Shown here one piece after another: positions 1-11,488 of a DNA stretch of 64,000 nucleotides. Within the stretch, counting starts at the first letter, position 1. The number at the start of each line of letters is the position of its first letter. Both the position numbers and the translations under genes were made by a program. The notes under the pieces are model-generated. The model did no database searches and was not told the origin of the DNA. It worked only from the letters and a program-made list of their open reading frames with translations. Source of the DNA: Trichosphaerium sp. ATCC 40318 (Eukaryota; Discosea; Flabellinia; Trichosidae); the NCBI GenBank assembly GCA_038496445.1, contig JALMLS010000585.1, positions 62,001 to 126,000 of the forward strand, given 5' to 3'.

Positions 1-616
1 CTCAAGCTTTAGAGTACACGTGGTGTATGGAGCACAATTTAGAGAATAAAGTACTTGCTAAACCCATGAATAGCGCGATGCCTAGATAGATAACCAAACT
101 CATACGCGATGGTAGAAGCGTCAAAAAAGTGACAGTTGATGCTGTAATAAATCGAACGAAAATAGCTGACTGTTGCTGAAAATACAAACTTGTCGGCGTT
201 GGGTTATTGTAAATAACGTTGTATTACTTGCATACTACACGCCATTAATGATAGAATACGCATGTATAAATGGTCTGAGTTATGTATATTGAAAAAGCAC
301 GCATTATCTCCTAGCTAGCTGGTGCTTAGGATAAGAGCGGATTAGGATGAATTAGTTTTTTCGGAAAACGCTGAAGCAATTTATCCCACCGTTGTCGCCA
401 CGCCTTTGAAGTTTACCTTCGGGCATGCTATTATTATTACGCAACTCAAGCCACTGTACCTCCACATACAACTTTTTACGACGTTACGGTACCCACGTGA
501 TTTCGCGATAGACGACTGAATATTAACATCACAGTGATAAATGGACGATGAATTTGGCCAACCAATGAGGTAAAGAATTCAATCAGTTCAACGTTTTGCC
601 CCTCTTAACACCTTCC
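1..616. other. window edge, no confident gene
   Basis: I see no recognisable gene here. A short hydrophobic reading frame on the minus strand (2-187) could be one exon of a gene that continues off the window, but nothing supports it beyond two hydrophobic stretches. Two CACGTG palindromes occur near 17 and 494. Confidence 0.3.
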
Positions 617-1037
617 TTAGCCATGATCGTAAAGCCAAGTAGCATATTGTTGTGAGGTTAGTGGCATGTCAAACTGCGCAGGATGATTTAATGCACCGTT
701 GAAATTTCTTGATGCTAGCAGCAACAAACCTAACAGCGTTAAGCTGAGACCTTGATTTGCGAAGTGAAGTATGTACTTTCGTTTGAGATTGTGTATGGAT
801 TTGAGAGCCTGTCGACAACGCATGCAACACAGGCATATGGGTAAGAACAATGGCAACACGTGCGTACTTTGTAACAATGCAGTTTTTCCTGGTTGCAGTT
901 TTTGAAGCATCAGACAACAGATTTAGTTAGTGGCGTTCCAACGAGTTGTTTAACGAAACAAAGGTGTTGTCGTGAAAAAGATCGCTCTTCCGTATCTGTG
1001 AATCTACACTTTTCATAGCCCTTTTTTCCTTTCCCAT
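617..1037 (-). CDS. possible small single-pass membrane protein
   Basis: Three exons can be joined in phase: an exon starting at the ATG at 1037 (MGKEKRAMKSVD...), a seven-codon exon near 877, and a last exon from about 810 to the stop at 617-619. The second intron starts GTACGC and ends CGACAG. The product would be about 95 residues, basic at the N-terminus, with one hydrophobic segment (LSLTLLGLLLLA) and a tail ending TWLYDHG. I do not recognise the family. The first donor (GTTTCG) is weak, so the N-terminal part is doubtful. It could equally be noise with a fortuitous hydrophobic stretch. Confidence 0.3.
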
Positions 1038-1505
1038 AATTACCATAAGTTCTTTGTAGACGACCATAAACAACAACGATCTAAAAACGAATCTACACGA
1101 AGCAAAAAAAGAAAAACACTCGGCACGTGCGTGTTGACGACATAAAACGATAAACGACGCTATCAAAACAGTTAAAGAGTTACAACAAGCATCACAATAC
1201 AAAGGAAATGTCAAAAACTCATGAAGTAATTTAATATCCAGAAAATCAAAAAAGTCAAAAAACTACCGTTTAAACGCTAGCATAAAATAAACAACAAAGT
1301 AGTTATGATACAAGAATTTACATTGGGTTTTATATATTCACACTTTTGGTACAATCGATTTTTTTACAAGCTTTTTTTGAGCTGTCGAAGGGAAAAAAAT
1401 TGGGTTTAAACCACCGGATAGTTGATTTCTATGCGTGGTATTCCGTTCGACATCGTTTTTTTCTGTTTTGAGGAGTCCAAATACAGAATAGAACGGTTCA
1501 TTTTC

Positions 1506-2212
1506 TTAGACGTACAACATCTCCACAACGAATGGAATAGACAAGAATATGCCTGCAACCATTGTCATGACTACGTATACGTTTTTGAAGTTGTCTTGCT
1601 TCGAATTGCTTTTGTATCGGCGGGTTTTTGTGTAAAGTGGCAGCGATGCCTCCTGTGATCTAAGAAATGCTCGAGTTCGTGCTTTCCGGCGAAATAGCTC
1701 TTGATCGCTTAGAGTTTTTCCAGTTTGCGCTTGTTTTCGTTTTGTAGGGCTGTAAAAGGCTGGTGTGGAAGAGATTGCTCTTTTGGGAGTGTTCGGTGTT
1801 TCACTTTCAACAACGGAAGGAAAACTTTGTTTCAGTACGCTCTTTGGTGCTTGCTAAATAAACGAGTGAGAAATACATACGTATGGAAGGAGAATTGCAG
1901 GTAAGTTGCTTCTTTTAGAAGGTCAGAAGAATGCTTCCATCCCCGCTTTCAAGTCTATTTACATTGTACACGCACCTTTGGTTTAGGTTTTGACTCCGTG
2001 ATGTCTTTCGCCTCCGAAATTGGGAGAGAAGAGTTCATTATTTTGAATGTATTAGCGCCCCATGATACACTTCGTGAAGAAGGCTTCAATTTATTGATTT
2101 TTGGTGAGGAAGGTTTGACTTGATCGTTTTGCGTTTGAGGATTGAATAGAGTGTCCATTGCGCTTGTATTAAATAATGTATTTGTATGGGTTGCGTTTAG
2201 GACTTTCAGCAT
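1506..2212 (-). CDS. tail-anchored protein with PP1-docking-like motifs
   Basis: Two exons, 1976-2212 and 1506-1853, join in phase 0 across an intron beginning GTGCGT and ending TTTAG. The product is about 194 residues. Near residue 48 it carries RSVSW, which resembles the RVxF docking motif for protein phosphatase 1. Just after the splice junction is KSVLK, which resembles the SILK docking motif. The middle has several TP/SP sites (TPNTPKR, FYSPTKR) of CDK-site type next to basic residues. The last 22 residues (VVMTMVAGIFLSIPFVVEMLYV) are a hydrophobic tail, so the protein should be tail-anchored, plausibly in ER or nuclear envelope. The family is not recognised and the PP1 link is inference from short motifs only. 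Confidence 0.6.
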
Positions 2213-2865
2213 TCGTTGGGACTATGTGCCTGTTTTGAAATATTAAATCTCCGCCACAGAAAAAGTTGGACCACACTCATTCCGTTGTTCCGAAATTTTA
2301 CTGCCATAAAAAGTGCAGACAAATAGTAAATCACAATTGGTTCATTTGTTACTATTATGGACTATTATAGCTTAAAAATGCGGAGTAATAACGTGCCAAT
2401 AGGTTACAAACAAAACCTGTTTTCCGTTGAAGAAAAAAATCAAATACAAGTATATTAATTGCTTTTGATGCTATTGCACGCGTTCCTACGTGAGCCTAAG
2501 AACGGTTGCTACATTTTCTTAACTACCCAAACTCCAACTCTATTAAAACTGCAGGAGTTAGTGATTCATCGTGCGTATTGTACGGGAGAATAACGGAACT
2601 ACAATAACTATACCCGTTGTTCAAAACGGCGCGAAAAAAAAGAAGCAAAAAGAAAAACAAATTAATGAAAAATTGATTGCAATGTTTTTCTTGAGGTCTA
2701 AAGATAACGCGGGGTTTTATTATTATTTTTGTTCTAGTATTGTTATTTCTTGCCTTCCTATTGATCTTTTCATCGTAATTATTGGTTTGCCCAAAGCAAT
2801 CCAAAGGGAAAGTGATAGAGAGAAGGCAAAGGCCTTTTTGATTTGTTTTTGGTTTGGGTTTTTTT
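2213..2865. other. intergenic, no gene seen
   Basis: AT-rich spacer between the tail-anchored protein gene and the 3' end of MIC60. Open frames here (for example 2571-2990 plus) are lysine/phenylalanine-rich and look like by-products of A/T runs. No RNA gene recognised. Confidence 0.5.
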
Positions 2866-5800
2866 CTAAAATTCTGGTGCCATTGTTAACGTGCCGAGCT
2901 CTTTTAATTTTTTGTTGGCATGTGCGCTTAGTAGAGCAACGAGTTGGTCCGCTAGTGCCCGCTGTCGGGCATCTTCTAACCATCCACTAAATTCTTTTTT
3001 CGTATTTTCTTCTTCGAGCGATGAAATCTCTTTAATTGCAGGTAGTAACTGTGCGTTTTCAAGGTAGTATGTAGCTCTCGAGATTTTTGACAATGCGTCA
3101 TCGCCTAGTACACAATATATGAGTACATTTTGACTGAAGCAAAGGAAGAAAATAAACGAGTAACGAAAAAAAAAAATGAAAAGAAAACAAAAGCTATTTT
3201 AAAGGACTGTTCTAGAGAAAGTCACGTGATGTGGAGTGTACCCGAGAGGAGTTCAGCTGTATGTTTATCTGTATATTCTCGCGTTATACTATATACACTA
3301 GCAGCAAATCGTTTAAGAATACCCTCGATTCCGCCTAATAGGAGTGAGTTACGGAGAGAAAAATAGAGTAGAAAAAAAAATAGAGGAGCAATTAAAGAAG
3401 TTCTTTTAGTGTGTTACAATCGTATCACAACGGGAAAGTTTGTAAGAATATACACAAGAACCAAAGCTCCAAGAGTACAACCCCGGCTGGAGTATAGTAC
3501 TCGGAGAATATCGGAAATTGTGATAAATTTAGAGTTCAAAAAAGTTCATTCGGCAAAAACAACCGATTTCTCAATCATGTTCCATACCTTGTTTCACATC
3601 AAAAGAAGCGTAATTTGCAGCACGTCTAGCGAGTTTAGCATTGGTTGTAAACTCCTCAAGGAGTGCGGGCATAGTAGCAACTCCATTCTTCACAGTTTCT
3701 TCTTTTACTGCGCTTAGGGATGCTTGTAGAGGTTTGTAGTCTAGGAAAGGAAAGTGAGTCCGCCGGCGCGGGATTAAGGTTGTACTTAAACTTAACAAGA
3801 GAAAAAGTAATTTGTAGCTTTTTTGTAGCTTATTAAGCTCCCCGCGGAATTATAAAAGGCCTCCGTACCCCGCGCAATTCGTTCAGAGCGTTTAAAGTCC
3901 GTTTCGAATGGTTCATTAGCGCTTACGGCTCTACGAAGTCCAAAAGCGATAGTACACAGGTTATTGACCTATAACGCAATCGGGGTTAGTATTCTAGTGA
4001 AAGGAGCAGTGTATCCCGTTTTGTAACGACTTTACGTAAGATCGTAACGGTTTGAAAAAAAAGCCAAAAAACGTTCTTTTTACGGTTTTCTGTAGGTACC
4101 TTAGCGACATTATTAACATATCCAATATACTTTTGACGCATGTTATATTCTATTTCTGCCAAATCACGGCCAGCTTCTTGTATACCAACACCGTGATGCT
4201 AAAAAAAAAAATCAATCAATTTTTTTTTCGATCCTTTCAAAAGGGGAATGTGTAACTGTTTATTATCGAGATTTTGGTGAATGAAGAAATGACTTACTTG
4301 GTCTAAAAACTCTTTTGTATCTTTTATAACATCTACTAGTTTTTTACGCCAAGCCATATCGAGTTCTTGCATTTGCATCCACATTTTCTTCTCCATTACT
4401 TCTTTTTCAAAATCTTTCTCTTCTTTAGCTTGTTCGAACTTCTAATATTGATACATATGATTAATAAAAATGCATACAATAAGTTTAAGAGAGAAAATAA
4501 AAAAGAGAAAAAAGAAGAAAATTCAAAGACATTTTGACACATGTTTCTTTTTTTTGACACTTTCTTTTTTGGCTTGATTTCATTCTACTGAAAAAAAAAC
4601 CTTATCACTCTGATTACGTACTTCAGCCAGTGAGAGTATTTCCGCAGTGAATTGATCTTGTATTTGTTTTTCAATTTGTTTTACGATATCATAAAGTTCT
4701 GCTGCTGTAGCAATGTTTTCTTTGCCTCCTTTTGGCCAAGTTTCCATTTGTTTAGAAATCTGACTTGTCCTTTCTGAAATTGCTTCCATTTTGGTGTATA
4801 CCTCTTGTGGTACGTCTCCAACTAATTCGTGATAAGTAAAACCCGAAAAAGAAGAATAGAATAGACCAAACCGCATTTTTCTGAAAAATCAGAAATTTCC
4901 AGCAAAAGAAACAACTAAGAACAACATGACTTACGGACGATTTGTACAACATTATCACCAATAGCTTCTTGAAGACCAGATGGTACCTTGCTCATATCAG
5001 GTTTACCATCTTCATCAACATATTCATGACCCTAAGAGCAGACAAACGTAAATATCTTCGAAGACAAGCTTTTTTTTAAAGTTTTTTACAAATAAAATTA
5101 TTCGTACTTGAGGTGGCGCCTTGAACTCTTCAGATGCCTCTTCTTGTTCACTTGAAGCTTCTGTCTCCTGTGATGAAGCTTCTAAAATTTCCTTGACTTC
5201 TGAAACAATTTCTCCTGTATCTACAGGAGCCTCTTCGGCCTCTACAGTAACTTCTTCATCTGTTTCGTTCCTTAGAGGCTCTCTAACATCACTAACAGGA
5301 AGAACTTCGCTGGTAGAGATTTTATCCTCTTCCTCATCTACAATAGCTTGTTCTCCTTCAAGTGGTTCAGTAAGCCGTGCTTCTTCCCTCTCTATAGTCT
5401 TTCTAACTATTAATTCGACTTTCTCTTCGTGAGTCAAATCAGGTTGAGCATCAAAAACTTCTAAAGCGCTATCGAACAATGCAAGCTCCAAAGCTGGTGG
5501 CATAGCTCCAATACGCTCTATCATATAATCTACAGCAGCTAGAAGTAGTGTAGGTAGCTCTGAGTTATCAGAAGACTCAACAGGAGCTAACGAACTAGTA
5601 AGTATTTCTGGAAACTTAGACTTTGTGTACCTGGAGCATCAACTTCAGGTGTAGCAGGCGGAGCCTCCACAGGGACGGCAGGCTTGGTTTCAACGTCAGA
5701 GTCTACAACAGGTTTTACTGGTTCAGGTTCTGGCTCTGGTTCTGGTTCAGGCTCAGGCTTGGTTTTGATAGCTGGAGATTCGTCTATGATGTGTTTAGAG

Positions 5801-6357
5801 GGTGATACAACAAACGTAATTATTGCCAATGATTAGCAAAACTTTTGTATTTAAACGGCTTCTATTAGGGATTGCTCTAAAGGCTAGTAAGGCATTGTAC
5901 CTGCTAATTTATCGTCCTCGTTAGTGAAAAAAGTGTCGCTTAATTTATCTTTGGACACTACGTCATCAGACCAGCTGGGTACGTGTTTTTGTGGTACTGG
6001 CGGAAAGAATGTGGTCTTTAATTGATTTATACCCTCACTTTGACATTTTTGTTAATAATTTTGCTTTAAAAGCACGTTGACGCACAGTAATTCGTCTTGA
6101 AATAAATAACCAACCACTAACGTTGTCAATTGAAGTTTTATGATGAAAATGTACCTGAGGCACCAACAACGGCTGCACCAGCGACACCAATCACTACAGT
6201 GCTACGTTGTGAACCAGAAGGCTTTGTAGCGTACGTTCTTGTATACTGTTTCTTACGTTGGTTCGAACGCTAGTCGCTATGTTATTAACGAATTTTAGAG
6301 TAAAATACGTACATAATTTTGGCTGTGGTTGCCTGCCCTGGCAAGAGCGCGGTACAT
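2866..6357 (-). CDS. MIC60: MICOS subunit MIC60 (mitofilin)
   Basis: About 14 exons join in phase from the ATG at 6357: 6313-6357, 6155-6269, 6086-6116, 5901-6037, 5631-5783, 5108-5586, 4935-5031, 4622-4821, 4298-4441, 4100-4198, 3869-3968, 3588-3740, 3242-3334, 2866-3104. The product is about 694 residues, normal for the family. It starts with an Arg-containing mitochondrial presequence (MYRALARAG), then a Gly/Ala/Val membrane helix (VVIGVAGAAVVGAS). A Pro-Glu repeat (PEPEPEPEP) and a long acidic stretch follow, then a Lys/Glu coiled-coil. The mitofilin signature is C-terminal: GDDALSKISRATYYLENAQ, then WLEDARQRALADQLVALLSAHA. MIC60 shapes crista junctions in the inner membrane. Donors are mostly GTAC or GTAAG. 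The split around 6086-6037 is the least certain join. Confidence 0.92.
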
Positions 6358-6489
6358 GTTTAATGGTTAGTGTAACAGCGTCGAAGAAGCGTTTCTCAAT
6401 GGTGACTTCCTAAAAAAACTGTTGTGTAAGAAATCTGCTGAAACGAAAAACAATTGACTTTGTACAAACTCAGAGGTGAAGTCAGCCAC
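6358..6489. promoter_or_regulatory. shared divergent promoter region, MIC60/ERV1
   Basis: Only 132 bp separates the two start codons, which point away from each other, so both promoters and both 5' UTRs must lie here or overlap the genes. I see no TATA box I would defend. The proximity itself is the evidence. Confidence 0.6.
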
Positions 6490-7043
6490 ATGTTGTTTTC
6501 TGATTTGGAGGAAACAGGTGATGCTGTACCTCTTGACGTAGAATGCGAGACTTGTGAGCTATTACAACATGCCAGCGACATTAAAAAGAAAACAAACGCT
6601 GCCAAAGTGACAGAAGTACCCATGAATATAGTTGAGGATGATAACGAGCAATTTTGGGAAGACGAGGTTCGAATTCACCTTTATCTTTAGTTTACGATGC
6701 AAAACTAATTGTATAGGATCCACCAGGGTTAGTAGAGATTGGTAATGCTGGCTGGACGTTATTACACTCCATTGCTGCTTATTACCCAAAAACGCCTACA
6801 TTGTCCGAAAAGAGGCATACACAACAATTTTTACGCTCAATGGCGAAAGTTTTTCCTTGTAAAGACTGTGGGAAAGATTTTGAACAAATAATGAACGAAA
6901 CACCTCCAGCGCTCACCAATCAACATGATTTTGCACAGTGGATGTGTGAAGCACATAATAATGTAAATAGACAGTTAGGTAAGCCTGAGTTTGATTGTAA
7001 TAAAGTAAGAGAAAGGTGGCGATGGGAGCATCACGCACACTAA
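6490..7043 (+). CDS. ERV1: mitochondrial FAD-linked sulfhydryl oxidase (Erv1/ALR)
   Basis: Two exons, 6490-6666 and 6717-7043, join in phase 0 to give about 167 residues. The second exon carries the Erv/ALR fold: GWTLLHSIAAYYPKTP (FAD-binding helix), the active-site pair CKDC, then QWMCEAHNNVNRQLGKP and the distal Cys in EFDC, ending WRWEHHAH. In the N-terminal part, CETC could be the shuttle disulfide seen in Erv1. The enzyme reoxidises Mia40 in the mitochondrial intermembrane space, passing electrons to cytochrome c or oxygen. I chose the ATG at 6490 because the only in-frame codon further upstream that could start is TTG. The donor is GTTCGA, a variant also seen elsewhere in this window. 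The divergent neighbour MIC60 works in the same compartment. Confidence 0.93.
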
Positions 7044-7246
7044 AAAAAAATGTAATAAACAGCACTTAGCTGCTTCTCAAAAAAACCAAAAAAGGGTTAG
7101 GTTAAATGCAACGTCTTTTCGGCACACGTGACAAACACTTGTCAATGGTATTCTTCCTTAACTTTCATCAAGTAGGATCTTTTATTCCCAGCTTGACTTA
7201 GCATCGTTTAACGTGTCTTGTATTTTATACCTACCTTTATTCCAAA

Positions 7247-8204
7247 ATGCAAAGCTCGACATCTAATGAAGGTGGGGAGACCAAGAGAGATCTCGTTGAT
7301 GCGCCTTTAGAGTGTAAAAGTATCGTAAGCGCTCCTCAGGATATTCTCTTCGAAATATTTAGTGCTACAGATAACAAAAGTAGGTATATGATCGCGCAAA
7401 CGTGCAGGTAAGCTAATGTTGACCCGTTTTTGGAAATATTGTTTATTTAAGACGCTATTGTTTTTACAACGACTAACGATGCCAAGACACTTATCAAACG
7501 TTATACATGCACGTGTTGGGTATATATCAGCTATTGTTAAACCTCATAATGTCCGAAGAATCGTGATGTATCCAGGAGTTTTAAACAATACAAAGATTAT
7601 TTTATTTGGGGATTTCTCAGCAGTGCATCTGATCTACCTCGCTAAAGCCAAACATTTAGACATATCTATATATACACTATCAAAATCTAAGTTTATACAT
7701 ACTATAGATGGGCGTATGCAAGTATTATCATGTGTTCAAAAGATCAATCTTTGGGCATCTTATATTTTCACGTCTGGCATTAAACATCTCACTAAAGTAC
7801 ACACTATTAACCTTGGTGCAACTAATGTATCTGATAAGCACCTTAAGATGCTATCTGGAGTACATACAATTATTCTAACTCATTGTGAGAATATATCTGA
7901 TGAAGGAATCAAAGCATTAAAAGGAGTTTATAAAATAGACCTTGAGAACACGAAAGTAACTGATGAAGCACTGTTTTCTCTTTGTAACGTAAAAGATATC
8001 TCTCTGGCTTTTTGCCATGAGATATCTGATGCTGGTGTAAGTTCTCTAGTAGGTGCAAGTGCACTTAATCTTGCAGGGTGCTTTCGTATTACAGACAAAG
8101 GCGTTTATCCTTTGGTTGGTGTTAAAGAGATTGTCTTGAGTGGAACAAAAGTATCACGTGAATGCCAAAAATCATTGCTAGAACGTGGTACCAAGATATT
8201 GTAA
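7247..8204 (+). CDS. F-box / leucine-rich-repeat protein 1
   Basis: Two exons, 7247-7407 and 7487-8204, encode about 292 residues. The first exon plus the start of the second forms an F-box-like segment (APQDILFEIF ... MIAQTCRHLSNVIHARVG); the split codon Arg joins TC and HLSNVI. From about residue 120 onward there are 23-24-residue LRRs with the pattern VHTINL-x-x-TNVSD-x-x-L, close to the cysteine-containing LRR subfamily typical of F-box proteins. Such proteins usually present substrates to SCF (Skp1-cullin-F-box) ubiquitin ligases; that role is inferred. Two relatives occur at 11.5 kb and 37.7 kb, so this is a local family. Confidence 0.75.
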
Positions 8205-8523
8205 CACAATGTAATTAGTGCACGTGTATGTACAAATAAAGAACACTGATGAAATTAACACTGTAGAGACATTAAGTGCTGTTTGTAAGCCATTAAGTGC
8301 TAGAAGTTGATTGGCTATGTTCTATTCAAGTCTGTTTAGGTCAATCAACCATAACAACCAAGCGTTTACACTTACCAACTAGCTCCTATTATCATCTTTG
8401 TAGTTATAACATAATATGCGTCCTATTTTCAAAGGTCCTAGCTCTTGTAAGGCAAGACACATGCTTACAACCCCAGATGTACGTTTAAAACTAACAAGAA
8501 GACGCTGAAACTAACTAACACAG

Positions 8524-8930
8524 TTGAAAGCTCGTATATACCAACAAGCATACGAAAACAAAACGGAAGAAAATGGGCTAACAGAACCCGTTTATAGAGA
8601 CAATTTGGCTAAGTACGTATACACTCTCCTTGGTGTTTCTTGAGGATTGTTTGTAATAAACGGGTCTTGTGTGCTTGCAGCTGTTAGTGAATAATCGCTC
8701 ATGGGCGAATTTGTTTTTGAAGGTAATCTATTTACAGAAATAGATTTGGCTCAATGTTGATAACATCACAGGCTGAAATAAAAACTGAAGATAATTCTCT
8801 ACTGGATTTGCTAAAAGAAGGCTACATTACTCTTGAAGAGTTCAAAAAAAGGAGAACCCAACTTGCACTGTTATCCAAACACATGGCTGAACAATATATT
8901 TTCTTTCAGCCAACTTGGGAGTGGCTTTAG
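8524..8930 (+). CDS. unrecognised spliced gene, C-terminal part
   Basis: Three exons join in phase 0: 8524-8616, 8681-8722, 8772-8930. The first is preceded by a branch-site-like CTAACTAAC and an ACAG acceptor, so at least one more exon lies upstream and the start is unresolved. The visible part is about 97 residues. It contains NLAKYLLVNNRSWANLFLK and then SLLDLLKEGYITLEEFKKRR, whose layout resembles the short SHOCT-type motif (hydrophobic pair, G-x-I-T-x-E-E-F-x-x-K). I cannot assign a function. The stop at 8928-8930 could be replaced by further splicing at a TTTCAG near 8909. Confidence 0.4.
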
Positions 8931-9309
8931 AATAAACACAACAAAGCAACACAACGAATACAAGTGCAAGTCAACCAATAAAACTATTCTTTCAACGTAT
9001 CCTGTAATAAGATATTAAGGTAATGATCTGAGACTAAAGAGGCTCCGTGAGAGTCCGAGATATAACGTGAGAGCATCCTAACTTATGTATAGAATAGAAA
9101 TACCTTATCTCCGTTACATAACCTGGCACGCAATGAATGTCACACAAAACCCTGATAACCTGCTCTCCTCTAATATCACTTGCAAATGATGATGATTGGC
9201 CTACGCCACTGTACACTGATAGGACGTTTGTCTCTTCTACATTTTTCTTTGAGTTCTCATTCAAACAAAAAGCAGTATATGAAACAAGGTTTTATTAATA
9301 TTGTAGTTT
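8931..9309. other. intergenic, nothing recognised
   Basis: Short spacer before the convergent aminopeptidase gene. An AATAAAAC near 8978 could be a polyadenylation signal for the gene ending at 8930. Confidence 0.4.
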
Positions 9310-10653
9310 TTAATGTTGAGCTACCTCAACCAAGTATGCTAGAGCAGCAGCTGTTACAACACGAACATGAGCAAAGTCTACACCACTTATTTCATCGTGA
9401 GCTGAATGCTTAGCATTTCCATAAACAATAGAGTCAATAGGACCTTCTGCAATATAAGCAGAACGATATCCATGGATATGAAAAGAATGAAAATCACTAT
9501 CTGCTCTTCCTGCTTCATCACTCCATTTTACAGGAGTCTCAGGTAGATATGTATCGAATATAGTTTCCATCAAATAAGATAACTCTGGGTCAGTGTTATC
9601 CTTATAAATAGCAATTTCTGGATTTTTAGGATTCATGACGTAACCAAGTTGATCTAGCTGTAAAATAGATACAATAGGTGTTTTTGATACAGCATATGAT
9701 GCTGCTACATCTAAACTACCATATAAACCTTCTTCTTCAGCACTGAAACCAATTAAACCGATGTTCTTCATGTTTCCTTGAAAGTTGAATTTTTTCAATA
9801 TTCTTGCTATTTCTATCAAAGCAGCTATTCCTGTTGCATCATCGTTTGCTCCTGGTGCGTAACCACACTCAACATTTGTTGTCATATTCTGTCTGTTGAT
9901 AGAATCGATGTGTGCTCCAAGTAAGACGAGTTTATCGATTTTTTCATTATTTCCTCTCACAGCAATGACAGATCTTTGAGCCCAAGCATGCTTGAATGCT
10001 GTTACTCTTCCTTGTCCTATATTTGCTGCTAGCTGTTCTAGTACCCATTGAGATGCTTTAACACCTCCCTCGCTTTGATAGTACCTATTGTGGTAGCTGC
10101 TGAGGTGTTTGACTGTCTCTCTGAGGTTACTCTCTGAGATTTCGTTAATCATCTCTTTAATCAAGGCACTGTTCGTAGCTCTCCCTGGGATGGTAGAATT
10201 GTAGATTGCAGGGCCATGCGCTGCAGTTGTAAACTCCCAATCAGAAATCTCCTCATTTACTCCTCCGTTGATATCACCAGAGAAACTACCGTTTGTAACG
10301 TGGACACGGTACTTAACGGGATGTTTTAGTAGGTTTTCAGGCAAGTCAAAGTTAACTGTTGCGCCAGAGACCCAAATGAAGCGTGATACTGCTCCTGTTG
10401 TAAAAACAACCTTTTCATTTGCTAGAACGGTTATTACGCCTTCTTTGACGGTAGATACGGGCTGATTCCATTCCATTGAGAATCGTGTACATCTAGAAGT
10501 TCTAGTACAGCGCTGAAATAGATTGAAATCAGGCGGTATTATCGTTTTAGGATCTGGCGTAACGCGAAGAAGCTTTAGGCCTTCATTCTTTATGTTAGCG
10601 CTACAAAGAGCAAATAGTACCGCGACTGCAAGCGTAATTAATGTGATGCGCAT
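9310..10653 (-). CDS. secreted M28-family zinc aminopeptidase
   Basis: A single uninterrupted frame of 447 residues. It begins with a signal peptide (MRITLITLAVAVLFALCSA). The C-terminal two-thirds is an M28 peptidase with all metal and catalytic residues visible: His248 (GAHIDS), Asp271 (GANDDATG), Glu306/Glu307 (SAEEEGLYGS), Asp334 (LQLDQLGY) and His419 (HSAHDE). Family members with this layout remove N-terminal residues from peptides using two zinc ions and are often secreted. The N-terminal 140 residues before the peptidase are not recognised. It is the longest intronless host gene in the window, while nearly all large neighbours are split. That is compatible with late acquisition or retroposition but does not prove either. 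Confidence 0.92.
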   Translation of the reverse strand: MRITLITLAVAVLFALCSANIKNEGLKLLRVTPDPKTIIPPDFNLFQRCTRTSRCTRFSMEWNQPVSTVKEGVITVLANEKVVFTTGAVSRFIWVSGATVNFDLPENLLKHPVKYRVHVTNGSFSGDINGGVNEEISDWEFTTAAHGPAIYNSTIPGRATNSALIKEMINEISESNLRETVKHLSSYHNRYYQSEGGVKASQWVLEQLAANIGQGRVTAFKHAWAQRSVIAVRGNNEKIDKLVLLGAHIDSINRQNMTTNVECGYAPGANDDATGIAALIEIARILKKFNFQGNMKNIGLIGFSAEEEGLYGSLDVAASYAVSKTPIVSILQLDQLGYVMNPKNPEIAIYKDNTDPELSYLMETIFDTYLPETPVKWSDEAGRADSDFHSFHIHGYRSAYIAEGPIDSIVYGNAKHSAHDEISGVDFAHVRVVTAAALAYLVEVAQH

Positions 10654-11488
10654 TACAGAAGGTGTGTGGGTTATAATAAAAAGGATATGACGAATTCGTT
10701 ATTTAGACAATTAAGGAAGGTTAATTTTATCTAGGTAGAAAGAGGCAACAGTGAGACATCTTTATGTAAACGGCTTTTACCTTTAAATTAGCATGTCAGT
10801 TTTAATTGAACCATTTCCGCCTTTTATCACTTTGGTGTGCGTAGAATACGCTATTGCAAGTATTGCAACAACATAAGGTGTCATTTTAAGCCAGAATGAT
10901 GTCAACAAGCGAAAGTGTCAAAGAATTGAAAGAATTCGTGTCTTACTCTTTTACTAGTCATCAATTACAGTAGAATGCATAAGAGCACTTAAACTACAAC
11001 AAACATGGCGACTTAAACAAATTATGTGTAGAAAGTATAATGTAGCTTATTGTAGATACTGTAGTTAAAAAAACCAAAAAAACCACCAATCAAAAATGAC
11101 ACTGTCAAAATGTTTGGCTTGACATGTTATATGCTAGATCAACAGCTCGACTAAGTTACGCATATTTATTCACCAGCTGATGTCATTGTACTATTTTTTT
11201 AAGCGGGCGAAATTAGGCTTGCGTGCAGTTTTCGCTATTATAATATCACGTGTTATTCTTCATGACCTTTTGTATTTCTCCCATGTTTTAAAATACCACA
11301 TCATTTGTAGCGCAATAGGTACTTACAGTTGCAATATCCTAGGAACCGGGAATCAACAATTAAAAGGTGCTACCGAAAAAAGAAGACCTACACTTGATAC
11401 GAACAACATTCAGCTAATCTTATAACCATATTTGACAGCTTAACTAAATCATCACAACAAACCCTACAAGCACATCTGACACTATTCT
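10654..11488. other. intergenic, no gene seen
   Basis: Spacer between the aminopeptidase start and F-box gene 2, so it must hold two divergent promoters. It contains a CACGTG near 11248. A frame at 11180-11425 is not conserved in composition and I do not support it. Confidence 0.45.

Noticed and set aside
2571-2990. Open frame of 139 codons on the plus strand opposite the MIC60 3' end
   Set aside because: Lys/Phe-rich low-complexity sequence produced by A and T runs; the opposite strand carries a clear MIC60 exon.
5121-5432. Serine-rich frame on the plus strand
   Set aside because: It is the antisense of the acidic MIC60 exon (Glu codons read as Ser/Phe); no splice or domain support.
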